Shown here piece by piece: positions 18,066 to 30,272 of a DNA stretch of 64,000 nt. This DNA comes from Paragorgia papillata (taxonomy: Eukaryota; Cnidaria; Anthozoa; Scleralcyonacea; Coralliidae). The notes beneath the pieces were generated by a model, which worked only from the letters and a program-made list of their open reading frames with translations, did no database searches and had not been told where the DNA came from. Both the position numbers and the translations under genes were made by a program. The DNA lies in the NCBI GenBank assembly GCA_035771165.1, contig JAWNZC010000225.1:685501-749500 (forward strand), read 5' to 3'. The stretch's first letter is position 1, and each line of letters begins with the position of its first letter.

Positions 18066-20394
18066 AAGAGAAGAAAAGAAGAAGAAGAAGAAGAAGAAGA
18101 AGAAGGAAGAAGAAGAAGAAAGAAGAAGAAGAAGAAGAAGAAGAAGAAGAAGAAGAAGAAGAAGAAGAAGAAGAAGAAGAAGAAGAAGAAGAAGAAGAAG
18201 AAGAAGAAGAAGAAGAAGAAGAAGAAGAAGAAGAAGAAGAAGAAGAAGAAGAAGAAGAAGAAGAAGAAGAAGAAAGAAGAAGAAGAAGAAAAGAAGAAGA
18301 AGAAGAAGAAGAAGAAGAAGAAGAAGAAGAAGAAGAAGAAGAAGAAGAAGAAGAAGAAGAAGAAGAAGAAGAAGAAGAAGAAGAAGAAGAAGAAGAAGAA
18401 GAAGAAGAAGAAGAAGAAGAAGAAGAAGAAGAAGAAGAAGAAGAAGAAGAAGAAGATGAAGAAGAAGAAGAAGAAGAAGAAGAAGAAAAGAAGAAGAAGA
18501 AGAAGAAGAAGAAGAAGAAGAAGAAGAAGAAGAAGAAGAAGAAGAAGAGAAGAAGAAGAAGAAAGAAGAAGAAGAAGAAGAAGAAGAAGAAGAAGAAGAA
18601 GAAGAAGAAGAAGAGAAGAAGAAGAAGAAGAAGAAGAAGAAGAAGAAGAAGAAGAAGAAGAAGAAGAAGAAGAAGAAGAAGAAGAAGAAGAAGAAGAAGA
18701 AGAAGAAGAAGAAGAAGAAGAAGAAGAAGAAGAAGAAGAAGAAGAAGAAGAAGAAGAAGAAGAAGAAGAAGAAGAAGAAGAAGAAGAAGAAGAAGAAGAA
18801 GAAGAAGAAGAAGAAGAAGAAGAAGAAGAAGGAAGAAGAAGAAGAAGAAGAAGAAGAAGAAGAAGAAGAAGAAGAAGAAGAAGAAGAAGAAGAAGAAGAA
18901 GAAGAAGAAGAAGAAGAAGAAGAAGAAGAAGAAGAAGAAGAAGAAGAAGAAGAAGAAGAAGAAGAAGAAGAAGAAGAAGAAGAAGAAGAAGAAGAAGAAG
19001 AAGAAGAAGAAGAAGAAGAAGAAGAAGAAGAAGAAGAAGAAGAAGAAGAAGAAGAAGAAGAAGAAGAAGAAGAAGAAGAAGAAGAAGAAGAAGAAGAAGA
19101 AGAAGAAGAAGAAGAGAAGAAGAAGAAGAAGAAGAAGAAGAAGAAGAAGAAGAAGAAGAAGAAGAAGAAGAAGAAGAAGAAGAAGAAGAAGAAGAAGAAG
19201 AAGAAGAAGAAGAAGAAGAAGAAGAAGAAGAAGAAGAAGAAGAAGAAGAAGAAGAAGAAGAAGAAGAAGAAGAAGAAGAAGAAGAAGAAGAAGAAGAAGA
19301 AGAAGAAGAAGAAGAAGAAGAAGAAGAAGAAGAAGAAGAAGAAGAAGAAGAAGAAGAAGAAGAAGAAGAAGAAGAAGAAGAAGAAGAAGAAGAAGAAGAA
19401 GAAGAAGAAGAAGAGGATGAAGAAGAAGAAGAAGATGAAGAAGAAGAAGAAGAAGAAGAAGAAGAAGAAGAAGAAGAAGAAGAAGAAGAAGAAGAAGAAG
19501 ACGAAGAAGAAAGAAGAAGAAGAAGAAGAAGAAGAAGAAGAAGAAGAAGAAGAAGAAGAAGAAGAAGAAGAAGAAGAAGAAGAAGAAGAAGAAGAAGAAG
19601 AAGAAGAAGAAGAAGAAGAAGAAGAAGAAGAAGAAGAAGAAGAGAAGAAGAAGAAGAAGAAGAAGAAGAAGAAGAAGAAGAAGAAGAAGAAGAAGAAGAA
19701 GAAGAAGAAGAAGAAGAAGAAGAAGAAGAAGAAGAAGAAGAAGAAGAAGAAGAAGAAGAAGAAGAAGAAGGAAGAAGAAGAAGAAGAAGAAGAAGAAGAA
19801 GAAGAAGAGAAGAAGAAGAAGAAGAAGAAGAAGAAGAAGAAGAAGAAGAAGAAGAAGAAGAAGAAGAAGAAGAAGAAGAAGAAGAAGAAGAAGAAGAGAA
19901 GAAGAAGAAGAAGAAGAAGAAGAAGAAGAAGAAGAAGAAGAAGAAGAAGAAGAAGAAGAAGAAGAAGAAGAAGAAGAAGAAGAAGAAGAAGAAGAAGAAG
20001 AAGAAGAAGAAGAAGAAGAAGAAGAAGAAGAAGAAGAAGAAGAAGAAGAAGAAGATGACGAAGAAGAAGAAGAAGAAGAAGAAGAAGAAGAAGAAGAAGA
20101 AGAAGAAGAAGAAGAAGAAGAAGAAGAAGAAGAAGAAGAAGAAGAAGAAGAAGAAGAAGAAGAAGAAGAAGAAGAAAGAAGAAGAAGAAGAAGAAGAAGA
20201 AGAAGAAGAAGAAGAAGAAGAAGAAGAAGAAGAAGAAGAAGAGAAGAAGAAGAAGAAGAAGAAGAAGAAGAAGAAGAAGAAGAAGAAGAAGAAGAAGAAG
20301 AAGAAGAAGAAGAAGAAGAAGAAGAAGAAGAAGAAGAAGAAGAAGAAGAAGAAGAAGAAGAAGAAGAAGAAGAAGAAGAAGAAGAAGAAGAAGA
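17785..20394. repeat. Giant GAA/AAG trinucleotide microsatellite (about 2.6 kb)
   Basis: Almost pure (GAA)n with occasional one-base phase changes and rare GAT, GAC or GTA variants. The phase changes split it into blocks that would translate as poly-Glu, poly-Lys or poly-Arg. Long reading frames on both strands (900-odd residues) are trivial consequences. GAA repeats can form triplexes and impede transcription. It sits directly before the DNA polymerase gene. Confidence 0.98.
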
Positions 20395-20441
20395 AAGAAA
20401 AACAAATTGTTTTTCTTTTTTTAGAAAATTTTTTTTAAAAA

Positions 20442-23400
20442 ATGACTAACCGATATATGGATGAAGAAATTAATGAATTGAGTAAATTACTTGAAGAAAG
20501 AAAAAAAAAGGAAAAAAAGAAGATACAGAAAATGAAGAGGATTTTAATGCAAGTATATTGAAAGAGTCATATAATGATCGTTTCAAAATGAAACAAAAAA
20601 CATTAAATATTTCAATTTCTCGAAAAGCAAATATTAATTTTATTGCTTTTATTCAAGCAAATATTAATTTTATTGCTTTTAATTCAATTTTAAGAATTGT
20701 ATTCTCGTATTTACTTAATGTAGCTAGAGCATCTACTACGTCAGAAAATGATTATGTAAGAGTGATTTTTAGTCATGCTCCGAAAACATATTTTTCTACA
20801 GCTGTACTTCCATTAAAACATTTTAATGTTGATTTTTTATTGAACATTTTTGAAAAAATTATGCAAAGTAACAAATTTTTAATAGCTAATGGATGGGAAA
20901 CGAACGTTGTTATACAAACATTTCCATATTCGCAGAATTTTAGTAAAAATAAGAAGAAAAAAAAAGTTTAAGAAAAAAAAATATTTATAGAAAATTGGGT
21001 AATGTTAATGATGATGATGGGGGAGGAGTAAATAAAAACATTGAAAAATATAATCGTAATTATTGATTGGGTGTTTTTTATCTAATATGTGATAAGTTAA
21101 ATCGTTTTATTAAAAATTGTTGTTTTGTAGTTAGTTTATTAGTCGGAATTTCGTATTTAAAAAAAGATGATAAATATGTAAAAATGGAAAGATTTCCTCA
21201 CAAAGGAGTAGACGATCTTTACACCGTCGATGAAATTCGTAATATTTATCAGCAGTGCGGAATTCCTGAAGGAGAAGTAAAAACAAATAATTTTCGTAAT
21301 ATTTATGAGAAATTTCTTAAAGCTCAGGGTGTTGATTTGGTAGTATATTCTGATCAGTTTGACGATTGTATTATTTATGATTCTCGTACGGATGAGAACG
21401 GAAATTTAATAAAATTAACAAATAATGTTGTTTGTTTGTGGTTAAATAATAATCATTATGACGTTGTTTTAAGCATGTGTAAATTTTCTAAAATTAACCC
21501 TTCATTCTTCTGTGTTAAATGTATGAATTATTTCAGACATTTTGAACATAAAGATAATCATATGTGTAACAGTTATTTAACATGCCAAAGATGTTTTAGA
21601 CAAACTGAATGCTTACGTGAAATGAAGATTGAATGTTCTAATTGTAATATTTTATTTTTTAACGAGGAATGTTTTTCAAATCACCTTACAAATAGAATTT
21701 TTAAACCAAAACAAAACAATTATGAGAAATTAACACCGTGTCAATATTATTTTTATTGTAATACTTGTGGGAAAATTGTTCCTCGTTTTATTTTTTTTAA
21801 CAAAAAGAATGTGAAAATGCATAATTGTCAAAAATCATTTTGTTTTCATTGTAATGATTATAAAGATAAAAAACATCATTGTTACATGAGCGTATTATCG
21901 AAATAAAAATAAAAAATAAAATATAAAGATAACAAAATTTTTTTTTTGATTTTGAAACATGAAACGATGAAAATAAATTAATGATTCCTTATTATTGTGT
22001 AGTTCAAAAAGTATGTAAAAAATGTGAAAATATTGAATTTGAAAAATATTCAAATGACGACCAAAAAAATTTTGACTGTTGCGGAAAACGTGAGTTTATT
22101 TTTAAGGTAATAACGTTGTAAAAGAATTATGTGAATTTATTTTATTACAAGAAAATTCTGTTTGGTTAGCGCATAATGGGGGACGATTCGATACGATTTT
22201 TATTTTTAAATTTTTATTGGAAGAAAAAAATATTTATCCCGAAACAATCATGAATGGAAATAAAGTGATGATGTTGAAAATTACCGATAAAAATATTTCT
22301 TTTTTGGATAGTTTTTCATTTTTACACATGTCGCTATCAAAAATACCCGAAGCGATGGGTCTTGATGACGAGTGCAAAGGTTTTCACCCGTATCGTTTTT
22401 ACGATTTAGATTACGTGGGTGGTATTGTTGATCGTAAATTTTTTGATGTAGAAAATATGGAAAAAAAAAAAAAAGAAAAATTTGAAAAATGGTATTTGGA
22501 AAAGGAGAAAGAAAATCAATACGTATTTAAGGACGAAATGTATTATTATTGCGCTTCTGACGTATATATTTTAAGAAAAGGGTGTTTAAAGTTTTCTTCT
22601 TTGATATACGAAACAACGGAGTATAAGATTAGAGTATAATTAGAGTATAAATGTTCACAAAATGGGGAAAAAATGGTTTTAAATCGCTTTGTTGACGGTT
22701 ATTGTAACAGTAACAACACGGTTTATCAATTTCACGGATGTTTCTATCACGGATGTCCAAAATGTTTTTATCCGTACGAAATTAATAAGATAAATAATGA
22801 GAAATTTTGTAATCTTTATTCAGCTACCAAAAAATTTACACATCAATTAGAAAAAAATGGATTCAAAGTAGTAGAAAAATGGGAATGTGATTTTTTAGAG
22901 GAAAATAAAATTACTAAAAATGATTTAGATAAGAAAAAAATTTTTTTTACGAACATATCCCCTTAGAACCGCGTGATGCGCTTTACGGTGGTAGAACATC
23001 GCCTGTTTGTTTATTTAAGAATACCGATGAAAGCGAAAACATTTTTTACATTGACTTTACCTCTTTATACCCTTTTGTTCAAAAAAGTAATAAATTTCCT
23101 GTCGGTCATCCTACAGTTTACATTAAAGACGAATGTGAAAATAAAAATCTATCTGAAGTATTCGGTTTAGTGAAATGTCGTATTTTTACCTCCTCAAAAT
23201 TTATATTTTCCTGTATTACCTTCACGTATAAATGACAAATTATTATTTCCCTTATGCTACGCGTGTGCCGATTCTACGCAATTAACACGCTGTTCTCACA
23301 ATGAAAACGAACGAAGCATATTAGGGATGTGGACGAGTGTTGAAATAAATAAAGCTATTGGAAAAGGTTATCGAATGATAAAAAATTTTGAAATTTATGA

Positions 23401-24345
23401 TTTTTCTCGACAAGAAAGAATTTTTCAAAATTATGTGAATTGTTTTTTAAAAATTAAACAAGAAGCATCAGGCTATCCCCAAGAATGTTACGATGCTGAT
23501 AAAAATTTAATTGAAAGTAAAGTAGACGAGTATATTAAAAATTATTATGAAAATGAAGGTATTTTACTTGATAAAAATAAAATTTGTTATAATCCGGGAC
23601 TACGTAGTACAGCTAAACAAATACTAAACGCACTTTGGGGAAAATTTGCTCAAAATGAGAATAATGCAAAAGTTGATTTTTTAAGCGAATATGACGAATT
23701 ATTAAAATTAGCGAATGATTCAAATGTGAAATTAACCGCTATTGATTTTGTTAATGGAGAAATTTTACGAGTTACTTATATGAAAACAGATGAAATGGTA
23801 GCTCCGTTAAAAACGGGAAATGTAATTATCGCTTGTTTTGTAACAGCCTATGCTCGTTTGAAATTATCCGACTTATAAATTAGGTGAACGTGTTTCATAT
23901 TTTGATACCGATTACGTTTTTTATGTTAAAAAAAATAACGAAGACAGCGTTGAAACAGGTAATTATTTGGGAGAATTAACAAATGAGTTAAAAGAGGGTG
24001 AATGGATTACTCAATTTTGTTCTACTGGTCCGATGTCTTATTCTTATCGAACTAATTTAAAAGAAAAAGACGATGACAATGATAAAATTAAAGAAGTTAT
24101 TCATATTAAAGGGTTTTGTTTAACTAATGAAATGTAAAAAAGAAGATATTAAATTTTGAATCGTTATCTAAATGTGTTGAAAAAAAAAAATAACAATTAC
24201 ATATAACGATAAAATAACAAGGGATAAATTAAACCATGTTTTTATGCAAGATGAAACTAAAATATTTACTTTCACTTTTAATAAACGTGTTGTTAAAAAT
24301 AATTTCTATACTCTTCCGTATGGATTTTTAGAAAATACTGGATAA
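20442..24345 (+). pseudogene. polB: Protein-primed family B DNA polymerase, multiple frameshifts
   Basis: Replicates the element from protein-primed ends. Pieces in order: N-terminal Polinton-type domain with DYVRVIFSH and IMQSNKFLIANG (20558-20971); a Cys/His zinc-rich region (21067-21906); exonuclease I FDFET near 21945, II AHNGGRFDTIF near 22170, III CASDVYIL near 22550; a GCFYHGCPKC segment in the pre-palm region (22673-22966); palm motif A DFTSLYPFVQ near 23050; motif B STAKQILNALWGKFA near 23608; motif C YFDTDYVFYV near 23898. Motif C has Tyr where most family members have Ser. The gene is split by at least seven shifts or stops, mostly in A-runs, so no full-length product can be made from this copy as read. 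Confidence 0.9.
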
Positions 24346-24985
24346 ACTAAATGGCGCTGTAATACCATTTCAACATCCTTTTATGTTAACATTATGCTGT
24401 CCAAGTCAATCTGGAAAGACATTTTGGATATACAAATTACTGAATTCTATCGAAGTGATGATTGAACCAAAAATTAATAAAATTATATATCTCTACACCG
24501 CTCAACAAGAAATATATCAAACTATAGAAAACATTATTAAAGGGGAAAAAAAAAATTCCAACAGCTGATGAATTACAAACGAATTTAATCGATAATACTT
24601 TAATAATTTTAGATGATCTTATGACTATTATTAGGTCTTCGAAAGAAAATTTAGATAAATTAAATAATTACGCGTCACGTGATGCACATCATAAAAATAT
24701 AAGCGTAATTTTTATATGTCAAAATTTAATGTATGGAGATGGAAAATTACGAAATTCACGTATTAATAGTCAATATCATGTAATATTTTAAAATATTGCT
24801 GATGTACGAAATATGTATACTATTGCTGATAATAAAAAACTAAAGAGAAATGTATTTGATAGTATATTAAATGATGTAAATAAAAACCCATATGGTTATT
24901 TGATAATTGTACAAATAGTTATGAAAATTCACGAATTCGAACTAATATTTTTCCAGGTGAAAGTACTTTAATTTGTGAAATATAA
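24332..24985 (+). pseudogene. FtsK/HerA-like DNA-packaging ATPase, frameshifted
   Basis: Packages viral DNA into capsids in Polinton-like viruses. It shows a Walker A motif CPSQSGKTF (24404-24430), followed by a shifted frame with the Walker B region LIDNTLIILDDLM and a downstream IFICQNLMYGDGKLRNSR (sensor/Arg-finger region). An A-run shift near 24545, a stop near 24790 and another shift near 24900 break the frame. The first in-frame ATG is 24383, close before Walker A; the true start probably overlaps the polB end. About 210 residues, usual for the family. Confidence 0.8.
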
Positions 24986-25111
24986 ATAAATAAAAAAAAA
25001 TTTTTTAAAAAAAAATAAAATGAATTTGTTTGTGCTTTTTTTACTATAAATAAAGAAAAAAAATAGTTTTTTCTATTATTACGTTACGAGCGTGAAAGAA
25101 GACAAAAAAAA

Positions 25112-25439
25112 ATGCCGCGTCAAAAAGGCGGATTTTTACCTTTTCTGGGTCCAGCCTTAGGTTTACTAGGACTGGGGGGTATACTAGGTGGTGGTCGTCG
25201 TGTAAAGAAAAAGAAAAACAAAAAACAATGCGGTGGATTATTTTTTGGTGATATTGGTAAATTAGTAAAAGTAACTAAAACATTTTGGTGGAAAAAAAAG
25301 AAAAAACCCGAGAGGAATTGGTCGAAGTTATAAAAAAAGAAATCAAAGCGGGGGTACTACAACCTATGTTGATCCCCGGATGCTTAGAAGAAGAAGGTTA
25401 GGTTTCGCTAATAGTTGGTTAAAAAAAAAATTTAAAAAA
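25112..25439 (+). CDS. Adenovirus pX/core-like small protein (frameshifted tail)
   Basis: Begins MPRQKGGFLPFLGPALGLLG: a basic start, then a QKGG motif and a glycine/leucine-rich hydrophobic segment, then a lysine-rich region. Such proteins in Polintons and adintoviruses resemble adenovirus core or membrane-active minor proteins. The frame ends at 25333 after a shift in a Lys run; an Arg-rich continuation lies in another frame to about 25439. QKGG may be a maturation protease site (see findings). Confidence 0.6.
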
Positions 25440-25649
25440 ATGCCACGTCGAAAACGTCAAAAAGGAGGATTTTTTAGGGATATTATTGAGGGAATAACTA
25501 ACGTTGGTGCTAAAGGACTAAGTAAAGTATATGATAAAGTTGGTGCTGGTGGTACTCAGCGGGGTAGCGGCTTAAACGTGTATAGAAAATACAGTAGAAG
25601 AAGAAATTATAAAAAGAAAAAAGGGGGAGGAAGAATATATAAAAGATAA
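25440..25649 (+). CDS. Small basic virion-core-like protein with QKGG motif
   Basis: A 69-residue protein from the ATG at 25440. Basic leader KRQKGG, an amphipathic helix (FFRDIIEGITNVGAKGL) like adenovirus pVI-type membrane-active helices, and an Arg/Lys/Tyr-rich tail. Very short A-rich spacing from its neighbour. A further KKRNSRRGTHFP-type piece follows in another frame and may be a displaced tail. Confidence 0.6.
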   Translation: MPRRKRQKGGFFRDIIEGITNVGAKGLSKVYDKVGAGGTQRGSGLNVYRKYSRRRNYKKKKGGGRIYKR

Positions 25650-25860
25650 AAAAAAAGAAACTCGCGTCGTGGTACACATTTTCCATTAGGTTCAGTTTGG
25701 TAACAAAAAAAAATGTTAAACAACAACAAAAGAAAAAGAAGAAGAAAAAAACTTTTTAAAATTATTTAAAAAAATAATAAATGTATAAGATGTAACGGTA
25801 TACGTGTAAATAGAAATAGCAAAATATTAAAAATTATTTGAATAAAAAAACCCATGATAT
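25650..25860. other. AT-rich spacer between convergent blocks
   Basis: Contains only a tiny Lys/Arg ORF; likely transcript ends for the plus-strand core genes and the minus-strand protease. Confidence 0.3.
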
Positions 25861-26472
25861 TTATTTATTTTTTTTTAATAAAAAAGATTTATAAAAATTA
25901 CAACATTTTTGTTCAGTTTCTTTTTGTTTACAACATTTTTTAAATATAATTTTATCAATAATTTTTCCATACTTTAAATCTATTTTTTTCTTTAAAATTA
26001 AATCATTATTTATTTTACGTTTATATTTTACGTTTTTTATTTTCCATTTATTATTATTTTCAATCTTATTTCTACTTTTATTATACAAATATAATAAACA
26101 CCAACATCCACAAGTATATGTAATTATTGATTGTAAAGATTTTTTTTGACAGTATATAAAAATAAAAAAATTTTATTTTGCATATTCTTTCCAATATTTT
26201 CTATTATAAAAATTTACAGATTTTGCAAAACTATAAAAAAAGTACATTTTATTATTATCCAACCATACAGCTACCCAATGTCGTCCGTCTTCATGACTTT
26301 CATCTGTATTCCATCTCCAACAACATCCATTTTTTAAAATATTTTTTGGAAATTGATCAGCAGCAAATGTACCCAAGAAATAATTTTTTAAAAAAGAATT
26401 ATTGACTGCTATTTCATTAATTTCCTTTGTAAAAAGAAAACGATTTAAAAAACATAAATCTTTACAATTCAT
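25861..26472 (-). pseudogene. Adenain-type cysteine protease (maturation protease), frameshifted
   Basis: Cleaves capsid and core precursors. The first frame (26472-26173) has GTFAADQFP, the His motif GRHWVAVW and YFFYSFA, the equivalent of the family's F-(D/E)-x-F-G segment. After a T-run shift near 26145 the minus strand shows LQSIITYTCGCWC, the Gln and catalytic Cys region of the C5 family, and the ORF runs to 25861. The usual acidic residue before S/P-F is Tyr here. Start ATG overlaps the stop of the upstream gene (ATGA), typical of the element's compact organisation. Confidence 0.75.
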
Positions 26473-26558
26473 TGTTTTTTTCGGCTGCGTAACTTTGCGC
26501 GATCATAGGATTCGATTTTTGGAGATTTAAATGGAGATAATTGAATGGGTGTTGTTGT
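26469..26558 (-). pseudogene. 3' end of an element gene split by the gypsy insertion
   Basis: Encodes a Thr-run, PIQLSPFKSPKIES and a basic end, stop at 26469-26471 overlapping the protease ATG. The rest of the gene lies across the retrotransposon at 30376-30655. Confidence 0.5.
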
Positions 26559-26661
26559 TGTTATGATTCGTGTTTCTTTATTCAGTCTCTATTCTATTCT
26601 GTGTTCCGATTACAGAACCTTGGTCTTATAAAGCTATATGTAGTTAACAGTTAATCAATCA
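26559..26661 (-). repeat. Gypsy 3' LTR
   Basis: 103 bp, TG...CA ends; 102 of 103 bases match the LTR at 30273-30375 (T versus G in the middle). Confidence 0.93.
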
Positions 26662-28370
26662 GACTCTGCTTCTGGTTGTACTGTTGGAAAGATGGTAGTC
26701 GTGTTCGAATCTTTCTTCCAAACAGTCGTTCAGCGGGTGATGGACCACCATTCGGATCAGGGCATGCTCGATGTGCTTGAACTGCTATGTATGGGTCTTG
26801 ACCATTCGTTGCAGCTTTCTTCAAGAGTTGTTTGATGGTTTGAACTGCTCTTTCTGCCATTCCGTTTGACTTTGGGTACTTTGGACTTGACGTGATGTGT
26901 GTGAATTCCCATTTCCTTGCGAACTCTTTGAACTCCTTGCTGCTGTATTGTGGGCCATTGTCCGACATTACTTTGTTCGGTGTACCGTGTCTTGAGAATA
27001 TGGATTTTAGTTTCTCGATGATTTGTTGGCTAGTAGTACTCTCCAGCTTTGCAATCTCAGGGTAGTTGGAGTAATAGTCGACCACAACTATATAGTCGTT
27101 CTTCTTAAATTTGAATAGGTCGGTTGCCACTTTCTCCCAAGGCTTGGTAGGAGGGATGTGTGGCATCAGAGGCTCTTTCTGCTGGTATTTGCGTTGTTCT
27201 TGACATGTGCTGCATCTTTGGATCATCTCTGTTAGCTCTGTGTTTATTCCGGGCCAGAATAATGCTTCTCTTGCTCTGCACTTGCACTTCTCTATCCCAA
27301 GGTGGCCTTCGTGTATTCTCTGCTTCATTTCTTTTCTCAAGGTTGATGGTACTATCACTCGTTCTCCTTGCATCAGGATACCGTTAGCTTCACTGATTTC
27401 ATGTCGAAATGCGAAATATGGTGTTAGTTCATTTGGCAGCTGTGCCTTAGTATCTGGCCATCCATCAATTATGACATTTCGTAGCTTCTGTAGTACCTCG
27501 TCTTTACTGGTTTCAAGTTGAAATGTGTGCAGCATCGTGTCTGATATCGGTAGGTTGGATAGAACCATGTGCACCTGGCTCTCGAGATTGAGCTCGTCTT
27601 CTGGCAGTTGAGGTAGATACGCTCTTGAGAGAGCGTCAGCGATAGATAAGTTCTTTCCAGGCGTAAACTGTATCTTCATGTCATATTTCTGGAGTTTTAA
27701 TCGGAATCGCTGGATTCGTGGAGGTGCACTTGCAATTGGCTTTGAGAAGATTGGTTGTAGAGGCTTATGGTCGGATTCAACTGTGAAATACTTGCCATAT
27801 ATGTAATCATGGAATCGTTGAGTACCAAATACGATTGCCAGGGTCTCTTTCTCAATTTGCGCATAGTTTTGTTCAGTCTTCGTTAAGGACCTGCTGGCGT
27901 AGGCTACTGGGGCCCATGATTCGTGCTTCTGCAGTAGAACAGCTCCCAGTCCGTACTTTGATGCATCCACTGATACCATGGTTTCTAACTTAGGGTCGTA
28001 GTACTTGAGAGTTGGACTTGATGATATTGCTTTCTTTAACTGCGTGATAGCTTTGTCTTGGTGCTCGGTCCAATGCCATTCAACGCTTGATTCTAGTAGT
28101 TGGCGTAAACTTGTTGTCTTGGACGAGAGGTCTGGGATAAACTTTCCAAGATATGTTACCATCCCTAAGAATCTCTGCAGTTCGGTCTTGTTTGTCGGTG
28201 TTGGCATGTCCCTTATCGCTGTGATCTTTGCCGGATCTGGTTTTACTCCGTGGTCTGAAAATATGTGGCCAAGGAAGGTCATCTCTGTCACTCCGAAGAC
28301 GCATTTTTCCTTGTTGAGCTTTAATCCTGACTTGGTGATTCTTTCTAGCGTTTGCGATAGGCGAAGGTCA
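26651..28370 (-). CDS. Gypsy pol, C-terminal half: RT thumb/connection, RNase H, integrase
   Basis: Open from about 28370 to the stop inside the 3' LTR. RNase H: VSVDASKYGLGAVLLQ, KTEQNYAQIEKETLAIVF, ESDHKPL. Integrase: HHCC zinc motif (HEGHLGIEKCKCRAR then CSTCQEQ), a DDE core with VVVDYYSNYPEIA, MSDNGPQYSSKEF and PKSNGMAERAVQ. The frame differs from the upstream RT part, so a shift lies near 28375. The end overlaps the LTR by a few codons. Confidence 0.9.
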
Positions 28371-29640
28371 TGTTCGTTTCTGGTCCTTCCCCCATACGAT
28401 TATGTCGTCTTGGACGTTTGCGCAGCCACTTATTCCGTCGATTATCTCGACTATCTTCTTTTGAAATACTTCGCTTGCACTTAGAATGCCAAAAGGAAGT
28501 CGCTTGAATTTGTATCTTCCGAATGGAGTGTTGAACGTGAGGATCTTTGAACTTTCTTCGTCGACTTTTATCTGCCAATAACCACTTGAGGCATCTAGCT
28601 TGGTGAAGAACTTGGCGTCACCCATCTCTGCCATAATGGATTCAGCGTTTCGCATTGGGTAGTGCTCTCTCTTTATTGCCTTGTTTAGGTCATGCGGATC
28701 GAGGCATATGCGTAGCTTTCCGTTGGGTTTCTCGACTATCACCAGAGAACTTACCCAATCTGTCGGTTCATCTACTTTGTCGATGATTTCTTTACTTTCA
28801 ATACGTTCAAGCTCGGTCTTGAGCTTATCTTTCAGTAGGTACGGTACTTTACGCGGAGGGTGTACCACCGGAATGGCCTCTGGAGCCAAATTGATGTGAT
28901 GTTCTCCAGACAAACACCCAATATCTCCAAATATATCTGAATATTCTTACGGAATGTTGTTCCTCGGTTGTTTTATCTGCGATATACGTTTGACGAGGTT
29001 GAGGCATTGACATGTTTCAAGTCCCAAAATCGCAGAAGACTTAATTGGCACAACAAAAACCTGAACAGGATAATCGTTCGTTCCTTTCGGTTTCATGCGG
29101 ACAATGCACTTACCCGCTACTGGAATTTCTGATCCATCATACGCAAACAGTTTCTCCTTCGTTTGTCGTAGCCTTGGCTTTCTTGGTAGGCGTTGATACA
29201 GGTTTTGCGGAATTACATTGGCTTGTGCTCCTGTATCTATTTTGTACTCGACATCTAATCCGGAGGTGTTAATTGATACAGTCCAAGCTTTCAGGTTGCC
29301 TTGTTTCCCACACATCTCCACTTGATATCGCGTAGTTTCTTCTTGTGTTTGGCAATTTGTTGTTTCTTTTCTTTTTTGGACGGAGCCAACGAAGAAGTCG
29401 TCAATGCTTTCGTCACTGGAATCACTAGAATGTCTGCTACTTGGGAGGTTTACTTCGTCGACTTGCTTTGAGAGGCACACTTTAGCAAAGTGGTTGCGTT
29501 TTCCACATTTTTTGCATACTTTACCAAATGCAGGGCAGTTGCCTTTGTCATGTTGGCTACCACAATATCTACAGTCCTTTCTTTCGCCTTCTTGTTGACC
29601 TCGCTCATTTTGCTTACCTTTGTAATGCTCTTTCCAATTT
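28368..29640 (-). pseudogene. Gypsy Gag C-terminus, protease and reverse transcriptase
   Basis: The frame from about 29640 encodes two CCHC-type zinc knuckles (second: CKKCGKRNHFAKVC), the aspartic protease with YKIDTGAQANVIP and AILGLETC, then an in-frame TAA at 28947-28949. The RT follows: LVIVEKPNGKLRICLDPHDL, FTKLDASSGYWQI, RLPFGILSASEVF, and the palm box VQDDIIVWG. The knuckle reading frame is shifted relative to the main gag ORF. Whether the gag/pol shift is natural cannot be told; the in-frame stop is damage or error. Confidence 0.88.
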
Positions 29641-30223
29641 CCTCTTCGGTGACGTAGTTGGTCAATCTGATTTGAGGCGTTTTCGACTGCATCTCCTCTG
29701 ATTGCTTCTTTGTTTCTTCAGCAGCTCGGCAGATGTTTATGGCTTTGTCTAATGTTAGTTCTGGCTCCCGTAGCAATCTTTCTTGAACTTTCTTCTCCTT
29801 CACACCCGCGACGATCCTGTTTCTGACCAGGCTCTCTTTTAGGGTTCCAAATTCGCAGTGACTGCTTTTGAGTTTCAGTTCGGTGACGTAGTCGTCAATG
29901 CTTTGTCCTTCGCTTTGGTTATACGAGAAAAACTTGAATCTAAGATATGGAATATTCTTCTTGGGATTCATGTATTCGTCAAACTTTGCTATAACTGGTT
30001 CTAGCTTCATGGAATCTGCTTCTTCAGCGAAAGTAAACGTGTAGTAGATCTCTCGCGCTCGTTCTCCTATTGCTGTGAGAAGTCTCGAAGTTTTTACATC
30101 TTCACCTTTGTCGTTGGATTCCGTAGCTGTCATGTAGAATTTGAATTCCTTTTTCCAGCGCTCCCAGTTTTGCCTGAGGTTACCATCGAAACGCAATTCT
30201 TTGGGCGGATTTAACTTGCTCAT
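29630..30223 (-). CDS. Gypsy Gag (capsid region)
   Basis: Starts MSKLNPPKELRFDGNLRQNW, with the Ty3/gypsy capsid pattern WKKEFKFYM, then RFKFFSYNQSEGQSIDDYV, LVRNRIVAGVKEKKVQERLL and LTLDKAINICRAAE. The nominal ORF continues to 29450 in a frame that loses the zinc knuckles, so only the part before about 29640 is authentic Gag. Confidence 0.85.
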
Positions 30224-30272
30224 ATCGCTTTCTTTGCTTTGTTCGTTTATATATTATTCCCGCCTGACACCA

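Noticed and set aside
17628..20438. Reading frames of about 900 residues on both strands across the GAA tract
   Set aside because: They are pure translation of a trinucleotide microsatellite (poly-Glu/Lys/Arg or poly-Phe/Leu/Ser); only the short non-repeat head at 17682 may be coding.
28005..28484. Plus-strand ORF of 159 residues
   Set aside because: Antisense to gypsy reverse transcriptase and RNase H, with no recognisable motif.
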